Origin: a virus
Reading direction: 5' to 3' (one strand)
Length of the DNA: 35,706 nucleotides
IMG/VR virus record: IMGVR_UViG_3300033388_005484
Location: 1-35,706 of that record
This document shows, in pieces, positions 20,867 through 28,097 of the stretch. The notes under the pieces were generated by a model that was given only the letters and a program-made list of their open reading frames with translations, was not told where the DNA came from and did no database searches. Numbering within the stretch: position 1 is the first letter of the stretch; every line of letters starts with the position of its first letter. Made by a program: the position numbers and the translations under genes.

Positions 20867-21904
20867 GTGAAGAACTACATCCGCGAGATTCGGGCGTTCT
20901 ACGATTGGCTCGAAACGAACCCTATACCGCCATCGGCTCAGGCGCTTTGGCACGCCTTAATGTATATCTGCAACAAAGCCGGTTGGCCAAAGGAGTTCAC
21001 GGTAGCCAATCGCACGCTTGAATCCATATGCGATATAAGCCGCACTCAGCTTTACGAGATGAGAAATCTGTTAAAGCAGAGGGGTCTTATATCGTACGCC
21101 AAAGGCCGCGGAAACCAAGCCGGCAAATACGAGCTTCATTCTATAGCTCAGCTTTTGGATTCATTATATGAACACAATAGCGAACATGAAGACTTGTGTT
21201 CATATAAAGAACACAGTAGTGAACACAGTAGTGAACACAGTAGTGAACACAGTAGTGAACACAGTAGTGAAACATTAAATAAACATAAACATAAACGTAA
21301 TAATATTATTTCCCTTACGGGAAATAGTCGGGTCGAGGATGAAACCGCCGCATCAACCGAACCGGATATCAATCAGCAAGTCCAAGTTGTATGGGATTAC
21401 TACTTGGAGCGCCTTCGAGAAATCGACCGCAAAGCCCTGGCGATTCAAAGCCTTAACCCTGAACGTCGGAAGCTCACCAAGGCCAGGAGGGCCAAAATCA
21501 GGGCCAGGCTTGATGAGTTTGGCCTGGAAGACTGCAAGGTCATTATTGACAATGCCTTATCTAGCCCCTTCATGTTGGGCCACAACGACAGTCAGCGTTT
21601 TTACGGCGAAATTGAAACCATCTTTCGCAATACCGAAAAGGCCGAACGCTGGTTATTAAATCCTCCACAGAAGCAGATAGGAGGGAGAAACGGTGGAGAG
21701 CATTGGGAGCATTCTGGCCGCGAAAAACCCACTCAGCGGCCAGCAAACGGGTCAACACAAACACCAACACAAAAGCGCGGAAAATACGACCACCTCATCA
21801 GGGACGCCGGAACAGGACAATTTATTGGACATCCTCCCGGCGAAGGCAAGGGAAAGACTGAAAATCATGGAACAGGCCCCGGTAACCGAGAAGACAGTCT
21901 CTAA
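20867..21904 (+). CDS. DnaD-like replication initiator
   Basis: A 345-residue protein from GTG 20867. Residues about 1-95 form a winged-helix phage replisome-organiser domain. Residues about 100-145 are low complexity, with five EHSS repeats encoded by the iterons of the proposed origin. Residues about 175-270 include SSPFMLG-N and a final Trp motif, like the DnaD C-terminal domain. The last 70 residues are Gly/Thr/Gln-rich and overlap the helicase loader gene by 212 bp. It would bind the origin in its own gene and recruit the loader, as lambda O recruits P. Confidence 0.78.
   Translation: MKNYIREIRAFYDWLETNPIPPSAQALWHALMYICNKAGWPKEFTVANRTLESICDISRTQLYEMRNLLKQRGLISYAKGRGNQAGKYELHSIAQLLDSLYEHNSEHEDLCSYKEHSSEHSSEHSSEHSSEHSSETLNKHKHKRNNIISLTGNSRVEDETAASTEPDINQQVQVVWDYYLERLREIDRKALAIQSLNPERRKLTKARRAKIRARLDEFGLEDCKVIIDNALSSPFMLGHNDSQRFYGEIETIFRNTEKAERWLLNPPQKQIGGRNGGEHWEHSGREKPTQRPANGSTQTPTQKRGKYDHLIRDAGTGQFIGHPPGEGKGKTENHGTGPGNREDSL
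21164..21326. other. Candidate replication origin with iterons
   Basis: A perfect 12-bp inverted repeat (21164-21175 with 21196-21207), then five tandem copies of GAACACAGTAGT (21209-21268), then a very AT-rich stretch (21269-21310), then an 8-bp inverted repeat (TATTTCCC at 21307-21314 with GGGAAATA at 21319-21326). Iterons plus an AT-rich unwinding region inside the initiator gene is the layout of the lambda origin. Confidence 0.65.
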
Positions 21905-22622
21905 ACCCAACGAGTGCCCTTGGGGCCGTTGGAATTGTGAGTACTGCAAAGACGGTGTAAGGGTTGACTTCTATTGGGAACCAGAACCACATAAAATCCG
22001 CTATCACGTAGAGCAGTGCTACAAACTTCACAGATACCACCGCCTGATTAATAAAAGTGGCCTGGTTGGAATCGAACTAGAACATACTTTTGAACGGGCT
22101 ACCATCGACCAGCACAACGGTTATCTTTACAAGTACCTGCAGCGGTGGGATGTAACCAAAGGCGGCGGTATTTACATTGTCGGGCCGAATGGAACTGGAA
22201 AATCGTATGCTTTGCATGCCCTGGCACACAGGCTGGCGTGGGAAGGCGTGTCATGCTTATACAGCCGGACCGTCGATTTTCTCGCCAAGCTCCGGGCGAG
22301 CTATGAAATTAACAGCCAGGAGAGCGAGGACAAGATAATGCATAAATACTGCAATGTTCCGGTCTTGCTATGGGATGACATCGGCAAGGAGAGCTTTAAA
22401 ACTGAGTGGGCGCCCGAGAAATTCTATTACGTCGTCGATTACAGGGTTCGGACTAACAAGGCTTTGGTTATCAGCTCAAACTTTGAACCGGAAGCTTTGG
22501 AAAAAAAGCTTGGAGAAGACAACTATGGGCCTGCAGTAGTAAGTCGCCTCTTGGGATATTGTGATATTCACCGGCTTAACGGACCCGACCGAAGACTTAA
22601 AGCCAAGGGGGTGGTATTGTGA
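21693..22622 (+). CDS. DnaC/IstB-like helicase loader ATPase
   Basis: A 309-residue protein from GTG 21693, seven bases after AGGAGGG, so the long overlap with the upstream gene is probably real. Residues 1-70 are low complexity; a Cys cluster (CPWGRWNCEYC near 75-85) may bind zinc. The AAA+ core has Walker A GPNGTGKS at about 164-171, Walker B VLLWDDIG at about 224-231 and sensor VISSNF at about 262-267. It should load the host replicative helicase at the origin. Confidence 0.88.
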   Translation: MESIGSILAAKNPLSGQQTGQHKHQHKSAENTTTSSGTPEQDNLLDILPAKARERLKIMEQAPVTEKTVSKPNECPWGRWNCEYCKDGVRVDFYWEPEPHKIRYHVEQCYKLHRYHRLINKSGLVGIELEHTFERATIDQHNGYLYKYLQRWDVTKGGGIYIVGPNGTGKSYALHALAHRLAWEGVSCLYSRTVDFLAKLRASYEINSQESEDKIMHKYCNVPVLLWDDIGKESFKTEWAPEKFYYVVDYRVRTNKALVISSNFEPEALEKKLGEDNYGPAVVSRLLGYCDIHRLNGPDRRLKAKGVVL

Positions 22623-23056
22623 TTGCTCTGACCAATAGCTTAGAAGGCCAGCTGTGGCGGATTATTCTTGATGCTTTCGGTTATGACGAGGATACCCATT
22701 ATTTTCTTCGGGAAATCCGGCAGCGCGGTATCCTTGAATGGGCCAAGCAGCGGGCAGTGGCTATAGAAAGCGACTTAGTCTTATTGCGCCATACCAAAGG
22801 CGTGGCCGTTTACAAGGAAACTGTCAGGGATGCAACTATTCTGCGGCGGCTCCTGGGGATATTGGCCGAAGGAAAGGATAGTGGACCATACCTGGGGCCT
22901 GGAGACGCCAGATTAAAAGAAAAGCAGGTAATCAGGTGTTGCCATTGGTGCCCTGATTTTAAGTCATATGAACGCGAACCAAAATGGCGCGCCACGTGCT
23001 GCATCAGGTGCCCAATCTATGAAGATTGCCGGCGGGACCCAAGGAGGGACGAGTAG
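22619..23056 (+). CDS. Cysteine-rich early protein of unknown function
   Basis: A 145-residue protein from GTG 22619, overlapping the loader stop by four bases. The first 90 residues are helical. The last 40 carry CCHWCPDF and CCIRCP-YEDC clusters, suggesting one or two zinc or iron-sulfur sites. It lies between the helicase loader and SSB, so a replication role is likely but unproven. Confidence 0.6.
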   Translation: MIALTNSLEGQLWRIILDAFGYDEDTHYFLREIRQRGILEWAKQRAVAIESDLVLLRHTKGVAVYKETVRDATILRRLLGILAEGKDSGPYLGPGDARLKEKQVIRCCHWCPDFKSYEREPKWRATCCIRCPIYEDCRRDPRRDE

Positions 23057-23058
23057 CA

Positions 23059-23457
23059 ATGCTTAACCGGATTATCCTTATCGGACGGTTGGTACGCGAG
23101 CCGGAACTAAGATATACGCCCAATGGGATAGCTGTAAGCCGGTTCACCCTGGCGGTGGACAGGCCGTTTACCAATGACCAGGGCGAAAACGAGGCCGATT
23201 TCATTGACATCATATGCTGGCGCAAGCTGGCCGAAACTGTGGCGGAACACCTGGACAAGGGCCGCCTGGTAGCAGTTGAAGGTCGGCTGCAGATACGCAG
23301 GTATGAAGACAAGGAAGGCAAGAAACGGCGGGCCTCGGAGGTTGTAGCCAGCCAGGTGAAGTTCCTTGACTATCCCAAGAAAGAGCAAAACGACAGCGAT
23401 GAGGATTGGAGCGACCTGGGCACGGAAGTGCCCGTTGATGACGATGTTCCGTTTTGA
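23059..23457 (+). CDS. ssb: Single-stranded DNA-binding protein
   Basis: A 132-residue protein from ATG 23059 (AAGGAGGG upstream). An OB-fold runs from MLNRIILIGRL to about residue 105, followed by an acidic linker and the conserved acidic tip DDDVPF, which binds host replication and repair proteins. The length is slightly shorter than bacterial SSB, typical for phage. Confidence 0.95.
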   Translation: MLNRIILIGRLVREPELRYTPNGIAVSRFTLAVDRPFTNDQGENEADFIDIICWRKLAETVAEHLDKGRLVAVEGRLQIRRYEDKEGKKRRASEVVASQVKFLDYPKKEQNDSDEDWSDLGTEVPVDDDVPF

Positions 23458-23468
23458 GGAGGGAAATC

Positions 23469-23816
23469 ATGCGAAAGCCGGTTTATATTATTCACCCGTT
23501 CAAGGGTAAAAACGGCGAATATGAAGCCAATACAGTCAAAATTAAAGCTATCTGCCGGGACATTATGGAAAACTACCCTCAAGTAGTGCCAGTAAGCCCG
23601 GTCTTAACCCTAAGCTTTATGGACGATAACAAGCCGCATGAAAGGGAGCAGGCTTTGGCCTATTGTAGGGACTTGCTCCGGGTAGTTGCCGCAGCTGGCG
23701 GGGAGGCCTGGGTATATGGGGATTATCAAAACTCCGAAGGGTGCCGGAAAGAAATAAAACTGGTCCGGGAGCTGGGTATGTGGCTTAGCTACAGGGAGGC
23801 GGTGAAGCCGGCATGA
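23469..23816 (+). CDS. DUF7768/DUF4406-like protein (nucleoside deoxyribosyltransferase fold)
   Basis: A 115-residue protein from ATG 23469. It begins with VYIIHPFKG, has a mid Glu-rich helix and a late W-YGDY segment with SEGCRKEI, a pattern shared with nucleoside 2-deoxyribosyltransferase-like phage proteins. It might process nucleotides, possibly to counter host defences, but no such function is shown. Confidence 0.6.
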   Translation: MRKPVYIIHPFKGKNGEYEANTVKIKAICRDIMENYPQVVPVSPVLTLSFMDDNKPHEREQALAYCRDLLRVVAAAGGEAWVYGDYQNSEGCRKEIKLVRELGMWLSYREAVKPA

Positions 23817-24127
23817 AAGCGGTAGAAATCGCAATCCCGCCACACGTCCGAGCTGGGTTGGAACCTGGAGCGCGGGCCTTTCGGCTTGGTGAGTGTTTGG
23901 TAATCGTGGGGCATTCGTCAGATGGATGGCATCTAAGCATTAGCCATGCACGGCGTTACCCAACGTGGGACGAAATCAAAGCGGCAAGATACCAGCTTAC
24001 GCCTCACAATGTGACCATGGCCATGCTGTTGCCGCCGCCCGAGGAGTACGTCAACATCCACGAAAACTGCTTTCACCTGTGGCAGATAGAGGACCGGCGG
24101 GGGAAAAAGGTGGTGGGGGCCCTGTGA
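23813..24127 (+). CDS. DUF7694-like protein
   Basis: A 104-residue protein overlapping the upstream gene by four bases (ATGA). The conserved stretch W-HLSISHARRYPTWDEI-AARY, then LPPPEEYVN and HLWQI, is common in small proteins of actinobacterial and Firmicute phages. Function unknown. Confidence 0.65.
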   Translation: MKAVEIAIPPHVRAGLEPGARAFRLGECLVIVGHSSDGWHLSISHARRYPTWDEIKAARYQLTPHNVTMAMLLPPPEEYVNIHENCFHLWQIEDRRGKKVVGAL

Positions 24128-24172
24128 CTGGTCTGAGCATATTCAAGAATTTCCTGTCAGGGGGGGATATGA

Positions 24173-24493
24173 GTGAATCCAGATACCGGACATCTTCTGA
24201 AAATGGATAGTGAGCTGGCCAAGAAATTGTTTGGAAAGCCAGAGACCACAGAAAAAGCTATGAAAAAGCGCATGCATGCTTTGGGGTATCAGCCGGTTCC
24301 TAAAGAACTGGAAAATGCGGCCGAGAAGAAACTGGCGGGCAAAGATGAGGCCTATGTGAGCCTGACCAGCGGTGGCAAGTTGTCCAAATGGGCAGCCCGG
24401 CAAAGAAAGTTGAAAAGAAAAGCCAATGCTCGTAAGGCTAAGAATCGGGCCAAAATGGCCAAACAGTCACGGAAGCGGAACAGGAGGTCGTAA
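24173..24493 (+). CDS. Small very basic early protein
   Basis: A 106-residue protein from GTG 24173 behind a seven-G run that may act as binding site. The last 45 residues are almost wholly Lys, Arg, Ala and Asn, so it likely binds nucleic acid. An ATG at 24169 opens only a 13-codon frame and was not used. Confidence 0.5.
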   Translation: MNPDTGHLLKMDSELAKKLFGKPETTEKAMKKRMHALGYQPVPKELENAAEKKLAGKDEAYVSLTSGGKLSKWAARQRKLKRKANARKAKNRAKMAKQSRKRNRRS

Positions 24494-24495
24494 CC

Positions 24496-24636
24496 ATGTC
24501 ACCATTCTACCTCGGCCTAATCATTGGCCTTTTCCTCGGAACCTGGATAGGAATGTTTGTTCTGGCCCTGTGTGTAGTTGCTAAAAGGGCCGACCAGATG
24601 GGAGGGTTGGAAGATGAACCTGGAGGTTGGCGATAA
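24496..24636 (+). CDS. Single-pass membrane small protein
   Basis: A 46-residue protein from ATG 24496, with AGGAGGT at 24482-24488. Residues about 4-30 form one strong hydrophobic helix, followed by a Lys-Arg and an acidic tail. It overlaps the next gene by 23 bases. Small membrane proteins in early regions often act in superinfection exclusion or host takeover; here that is speculation. Confidence 0.6.
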   Translation: MSPFYLGLIIGLFLGTWIGMFVLALCVVAKRADQMGGLEDEPGGWR

Positions 24637-24832
24637 GGTCCGGGTAACCGAATATACCAGCGCAAACCAGCGGCGCGCCAAGAAAAAGACCGGCAACATA
24701 ACCGGAATTTATAAAGACTTTATAACGGTCCATACCGGCAAATACCAGGAGAGCTTTCTTTTCGTGGATCTCGAGATGGGTAACGTGGAGATTGAAAGGG
24801 TGAATTCTAATGCGGCTAAACAGCCTGCCTAA
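24614..24832 (+). CDS. Small SH3-like barrel protein
   Basis: A 72-residue protein from ATG 24614 (GGGAGG upstream). GDKVRV at the start, then alternating strands through about residue 60, like small nucleic-acid-binding barrels seen in Firmicute mobile elements. Function unknown. Confidence 0.6.
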   Translation: MNLEVGDKVRVTEYTSANQRRAKKKTGNITGIYKDFITVHTGKYQESFLFVDLEMGNVEIERVNSNAAKQPA

Positions 24833-25061
24833 AGAAGTCCAGGAAGCCAAACGAGCTTACGAGATGGCCCAAAACCACCTGGATGTGGCGGATACACCGG
24901 AATTAATCGATGCTGCTATTTACGAACTGAACGCCGCGAGGATACGGCTGGGTGTGGCCATCAAGGCAGCGGGGGAGGAGGTCGAGAATGGGAGACGCCA
25001 AACGCTTTTTAGGCCTGGATACAGGCCAAAAGAATATAGGCTGGGCGGTTATCGAGCTTGA
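24810..25061 (+). CDS. Small helical early protein
   Basis: An 83-residue protein from ATG 24810, with AAAGGGTG upstream. Two long helices span residues 5-60; the last 25 residues overlap the resolvase gene by 74 bases and may be poorly constrained. No family assigned. Confidence 0.55.
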   Translation: MRLNSLPKEVQEAKRAYEMAQNHLDVADTPELIDAAIYELNAARIRLGVAIKAAGEEVENGRRQTLFRPGYRPKEYRLGGYRA

Positions 25062-25533
25062 CCCAAAAGGGGAGCCGCACCTAGTCGATGCCGGAAACAA
25101 AGAGCCGAAGGAAAAAGACCTCGGGGAGCGGCTTTACCAGCTTTCCCAATGGGCGCAGGTAATGGCGGTAAAATACGGGATGCTGGAAGCAGTCGGCTAT
25201 GAGGAAGTGTTCTTTTCGTACCGGCGCAAAGACGGCACGATGGGCACGGCCAGCAAGCATAAGCAGTTGGTGGCGTACCACACAGGAGCAATCCTCGGAA
25301 TATTAGGCGTTGCCAATGCCAAGGGGTACCGGCCGCAGGAGGTAAAACTGCACGTGGCCGGTTACGGCCGGGCTGGGAAAGACCAGGTGGCCCGGGCGGT
25401 TGCTATCCGCCTGGGCCTGGACCAAAGCGAGAAATACCCGGACCACGTGACAGACGCCATGGCCATCGCTCTTTGTCGTGCGCTTGAATGGCAGTGGTCC
25501 CAGCGGTTGCAAAAGGGAGGGGCGGTGAGATGA
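24988..25533 (+). CDS. RuvC-like Holliday junction resolvase
   Basis: A 181-residue protein from ATG 24988 after GGGGGAGGAGGT. RNase H-fold core: FLGLDTG with the first Asp, GYEEVFF with a catalytic Glu, and DHVTDAMAIA near the end with two acidic residues, the four-acid set of RuvC. It should cut branched DNA from recombination or replication before packaging. Confidence 0.85.
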   Translation: MGDAKRFLGLDTGQKNIGWAVIELDPKGEPHLVDAGNKEPKEKDLGERLYQLSQWAQVMAVKYGMLEAVGYEEVFFSYRRKDGTMGTASKHKQLVAYHTGAILGILGVANAKGYRPQEVKLHVAGYGRAGKDQVARAVAIRLGLDQSEKYPDHVTDAMAIALCRALEWQWSQRLQKGGAVR

Positions 25534-25848
25534 TTGGCGAAGACCAGGATAGCGATTTCAAATCACGCAGTCAAAAGGTGGCGGGAGCGAGCGGGCCCTG
25601 CCACGAGGAAAGAGATAGCCCGCGAGATAACAAGCCGGTTGTTGCCGCGCCTGCATTTAGGTGTCGATACCGACCCTTACGGTGCAGTACATATTGCTGT
25701 TGGCCAGAACCTGGTGGCAGTGCTGTACCCAAGCATGCAGGGTGGGTGGGAATTGGTAACCGTCTATCGTAGGGGAACGAATGAGTATGAACAGGAGGTG
25801 GCCGCTTCTGAGCATGGAACAAGGCAAAATCAAGTACAAACCAGTTGA
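25534..25848 (+). CDS. Small protein with HAxxRxxER motif
   Basis: A 104-residue protein starting at TTG 25534, directly after the resolvase stop. An alternative ATG 25530 opens another frame with no recognisable features. The N-terminal SNHAVKRWRERAG motif and the beta-strand core ending in VTVYRRG resemble small phage proteins that often follow ruvC. Possibly a nuclease- or toxin-like fold; not certain. Confidence 0.6.
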   Translation: MAKTRIAISNHAVKRWRERAGPATRKEIAREITSRLLPRLHLGVDTDPYGAVHIAVGQNLVAVLYPSMQGGWELVTVYRRGTNEYEQEVAASEHGTRQNQVQTS

Positions 25849-25999
25849 GCTGCACCCAGCGGAGCGCCGCCTAATTCAGTATCTGAGGGAGCTGAAGTTC
25901 GGCGAGGTTAACCTCAAGGTCCAGGACGGGCTCCCGGTGATAGCCGAACGGGTCCGCGAAAAGGTAAAATTTACAGAAACTGTTGACAGGGAAGAATAG
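25814..25999 (+). CDS. YezD-like protein (DUF2292)
   Basis: A 61-residue protein from ATG 25814; an in-frame ATG 25781 is possible, but AGGAGGTG at 25793-25800 fits the later start better. The ERRLIQYLRELKFGEV region and VQDGLPV match the DUF2292/YezD family of Firmicutes. Function unknown. Confidence 0.7.
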   Translation: MEQGKIKYKPVELHPAERRLIQYLRELKFGEVNLKVQDGLPVIAERVREKVKFTETVDREE

Positions 26000-26053
26000 A
26001 TTATGCTACTCTTTAGACAAAAGCATAAGGCATGGCTGACTGAAGACCTCAGA

Positions 26054-26101
26054 GGCCGACATTTTTCTCGTATTGAAAGCGGGAGAAGTGTCGGCCTTTT
26101 T
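26054..26101 (+). terminator. Strong rho-independent terminator before the late genes
   Basis: GGCCGACA (26054-26061) pairs with TGTCGGCC (26089-26096), with an inner TTCTC/GAGAA stem, then five T (26097-26101). It separates the early operon from the methyltransferase and packaging genes. The rest of 26000-26128 holds no gene; a TTGACA at 25983 has no convincing -10 partner. Confidence 0.82.
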
Positions 26102-26128
26102 GCTTTGTTCAGGTGGAGTTGAGCACGG

Positions 26129-27574
26129 ATGGAAATAGCAAAAATCGCAATCGAGAAAATTAACCCGGCTCCTTATAACCCACGGCAAGACCTTAAGCCA
26201 GGGGACCCGGATTATGAAAAGCTGCGAAAATCCCTCGAGGAATTCGACTGTGTAGAGCCGCTTGTTTGGAATAAGCGGACAGGGCATCTAGTGGGGGGGC
26301 ATCAGAGGTTAAAAATCCTCAAGGCCCGCGGGGACCGAGAGGTGATGGTCTCCGTGGTTGACCTGCCGCTCGACAAAGAAAAGGCACTAAACCTCGCCCT
26401 GAACAAAATCCAGGGCGATTGGGATATGCCCAAATTGAAAGACCTGCTGGAGGAGCTGGATACAGGGGCCTTTGATATCGAGATTACTGGCTTTGACGAG
26501 GAAGAGATAGAGGACTTAATGACCCAATATGGGACACCGCCCACAGAGGAAGAGAGCGCGGAGGACAACTTTGATGCCAAGGAAGCTCTTGAACAGATAG
26601 CTACGCCACGAATCCAACCGGGTGAGGCCTGGCAGCTGGGCGACCACCGGTTGATATGTGGGGATGCAAAGGACTCAGCTATCTGGAATAAGGTGCTTGG
26701 TGGCCAACTAGCTGACTTAGTGGTAACATCACCGCCGTACAATGTGGGCGTGAAATATAGGTCGTACAAAGACAAGACGGCCAAAGATGAGTACCTGGGA
26801 CTTATTGAGGCTGTAGCCCTAAACGTAGTTAAGCACCTCAGCCCCGGTAGGTTTGTGGCGTGGAATGTGGGGGTATCGCCAGAGTCATATCCTCACTACC
26901 ATGTGGTCATATTGGAAAGCTGTGGCCTGGAGTTTTACCGGCAAATTGTTTGGGAAAAGGCTGGGGTGCCCTATCCCATATTCCAAACCACGCGCCGAGC
27001 AAAAAAGGCGCGGCATTACAAGCCCAACTATAAACACGAGATGATTTACATTTTTCAGGGCCCGGGAGAGCCGGATCTAGCTGAGGCGGAGGACATTGAG
27101 ACTGATTGCCCGTTGTGTGAAGGTAGTGGCAAAGTTTTCGGATATCAGGTGCCCAGCGTTCATGGGATGATATTACTTTGCACCAAAGATGAGCCTGAAT
27201 TAGGAGAAAAAGTGGCTCCCGATAACAGGTACGCAAATGACGTTTGGAAGATAACTCAAAGCATGGCTACGGTCGACCTGCCGACGTTGGGGACGAAATC
27301 CACGGGCCTTGAGAAGAATGGCAAAAAGTCACACATGGTAAAAGCTCACCCCGCGGCGTACCCGGTGGAGCTGCCAAGAGCATTGATAGGGTTCTTAACC
27401 GGTGAGGGGGAATGTGTGGTAGACCCATTTTGTGGTGTCGGTACAACGATAGTCGCTGCTGAGAAAATGGGGCGTAGGGCATATGGGATAGAGTTGGACC
27501 CTCTTTACTGTGAACTGGCTATGATGCGGTGGGAGAAGCTCACCGGGGAACAGGCGGTGAGGGTGGATGGCTAG
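26129..27574 (+). CDS. ParB-like nuclease domain fused to DNA methyltransferase
   Basis: A 481-residue protein. Residues about 1-95 are a ParB/Sulfiredoxin-type domain with GGHQRLKIL. Residues about 160-480 are a beta-class DNA methyltransferase: DLVVTSPPYN (motif IV), later VDPFCGVGTT (motif I) and a GIELDP tail, which fits N6-adenine or N4-cytosine methylation. An inserted CPLCEGSG...LLC pair around residues 330-355 looks like a small zinc knuckle. Likely protects phage DNA from host restriction or marks DNA for packaging, given its place before terS. Confidence 0.85.
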   Translation: MEIAKIAIEKINPAPYNPRQDLKPGDPDYEKLRKSLEEFDCVEPLVWNKRTGHLVGGHQRLKILKARGDREVMVSVVDLPLDKEKALNLALNKIQGDWDMPKLKDLLEELDTGAFDIEITGFDEEEIEDLMTQYGTPPTEEESAEDNFDAKEALEQIATPRIQPGEAWQLGDHRLICGDAKDSAIWNKVLGGQLADLVVTSPPYNVGVKYRSYKDKTAKDEYLGLIEAVALNVVKHLSPGRFVAWNVGVSPESYPHYHVVILESCGLEFYRQIVWEKAGVPYPIFQTTRRAKKARHYKPNYKHEMIYIFQGPGEPDLAEAEDIETDCPLCEGSGKVFGYQVPSVHGMILLCTKDEPELGEKVAPDNRYANDVWKITQSMATVDLPTLGTKSTGLEKNGKKSHMVKAHPAAYPVELPRALIGFLTGEGECVVDPFCGVGTTIVAAEKMGRRAYGIELDPLYCELAMMRWEKLTGEQAVRVDG

Positions 27575-28097
27575 GTCCAAGGTATCCCACCAGCAACTAA
27601 TAGAACGGCGGGAAAAAGTGAGGCGGTTTTTGAGGTCAGGCATGAGGCCGGCTGAGATACTTAAGGCCATGCGCTCCGACTTTCAGAAGTACAAAGACCC
27701 ATACGGCACACTTAGAAAGGATATCATCGCCGTCAGGGAAGAGGATGTAAAAGCCTTGCGCCTCGGCGGCATGGACGAGCACCTGGCTGATTACATTGGG
27801 AGGCTAGAAGAACTGTACCAACGGGCCATTCTGGACGCCACTCGGTTGTCTGGAACTGCAAAGGTGGGCGCGTTGAATAAGGCCCATGAAATAGCCCGCG
27901 ACCTGGCCAGGGCTAAGGGCATCAATCCAGACAAGCTCGACCAGGCCCTTGCTCTCCGGTTTAGCGGGGAGGTGGGCATTAACCGTGAGTACCACATCAT
28001 TCAAGAACTCATCACAGACCCGGATGCAGCCCAAGCTCTTAAACAGCTTTACCGACGGGCAGTTGCGTCTGGCCTGGAAAGCACTCGCGAAGAATGA
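27567..28097 (+). CDS. terS: Terminase small subunit
   Basis: A 176-residue helical protein starting inside the methyltransferase end (ATG 27567). The N-terminus (about 5-35) is a helix-turn-helix for recognising the packaging site; the middle is an oligomerisation helix. It directly precedes and overlaps terL. Confidence 0.78.
   Translation: MARSKVSHQQLIERREKVRRFLRSGMRPAEILKAMRSDFQKYKDPYGTLRKDIIAVREEDVKALRLGGMDEHLADYIGRLEELYQRAILDATRLSGTAKVGALNKAHEIARDLARAKGINPDKLDQALALRFSGEVGINREYHIIQELITDPDAAQALKQLYRRAVASGLESTREE

Noticed and set aside
21209-21268. Tandem repeats as a CRISPR array
   Set aside because: Units are 12 bp with no unique spacers; they are iterons or a coding repeat.
25488-25772. 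Alternative ORF overlapping the HAxxRxxER gene
   Set aside because: Cys/Pro-rich shadow sequence; the TTG frame has the recognisable motif and fits after the resolvase stop.
25983-26012. Late promoter starting with TTGACA before the methyltransferase
   Set aside because: No acceptable -10 box lies at 16-18 bases; the hairpin downstream at 26054 would also end such a transcript.
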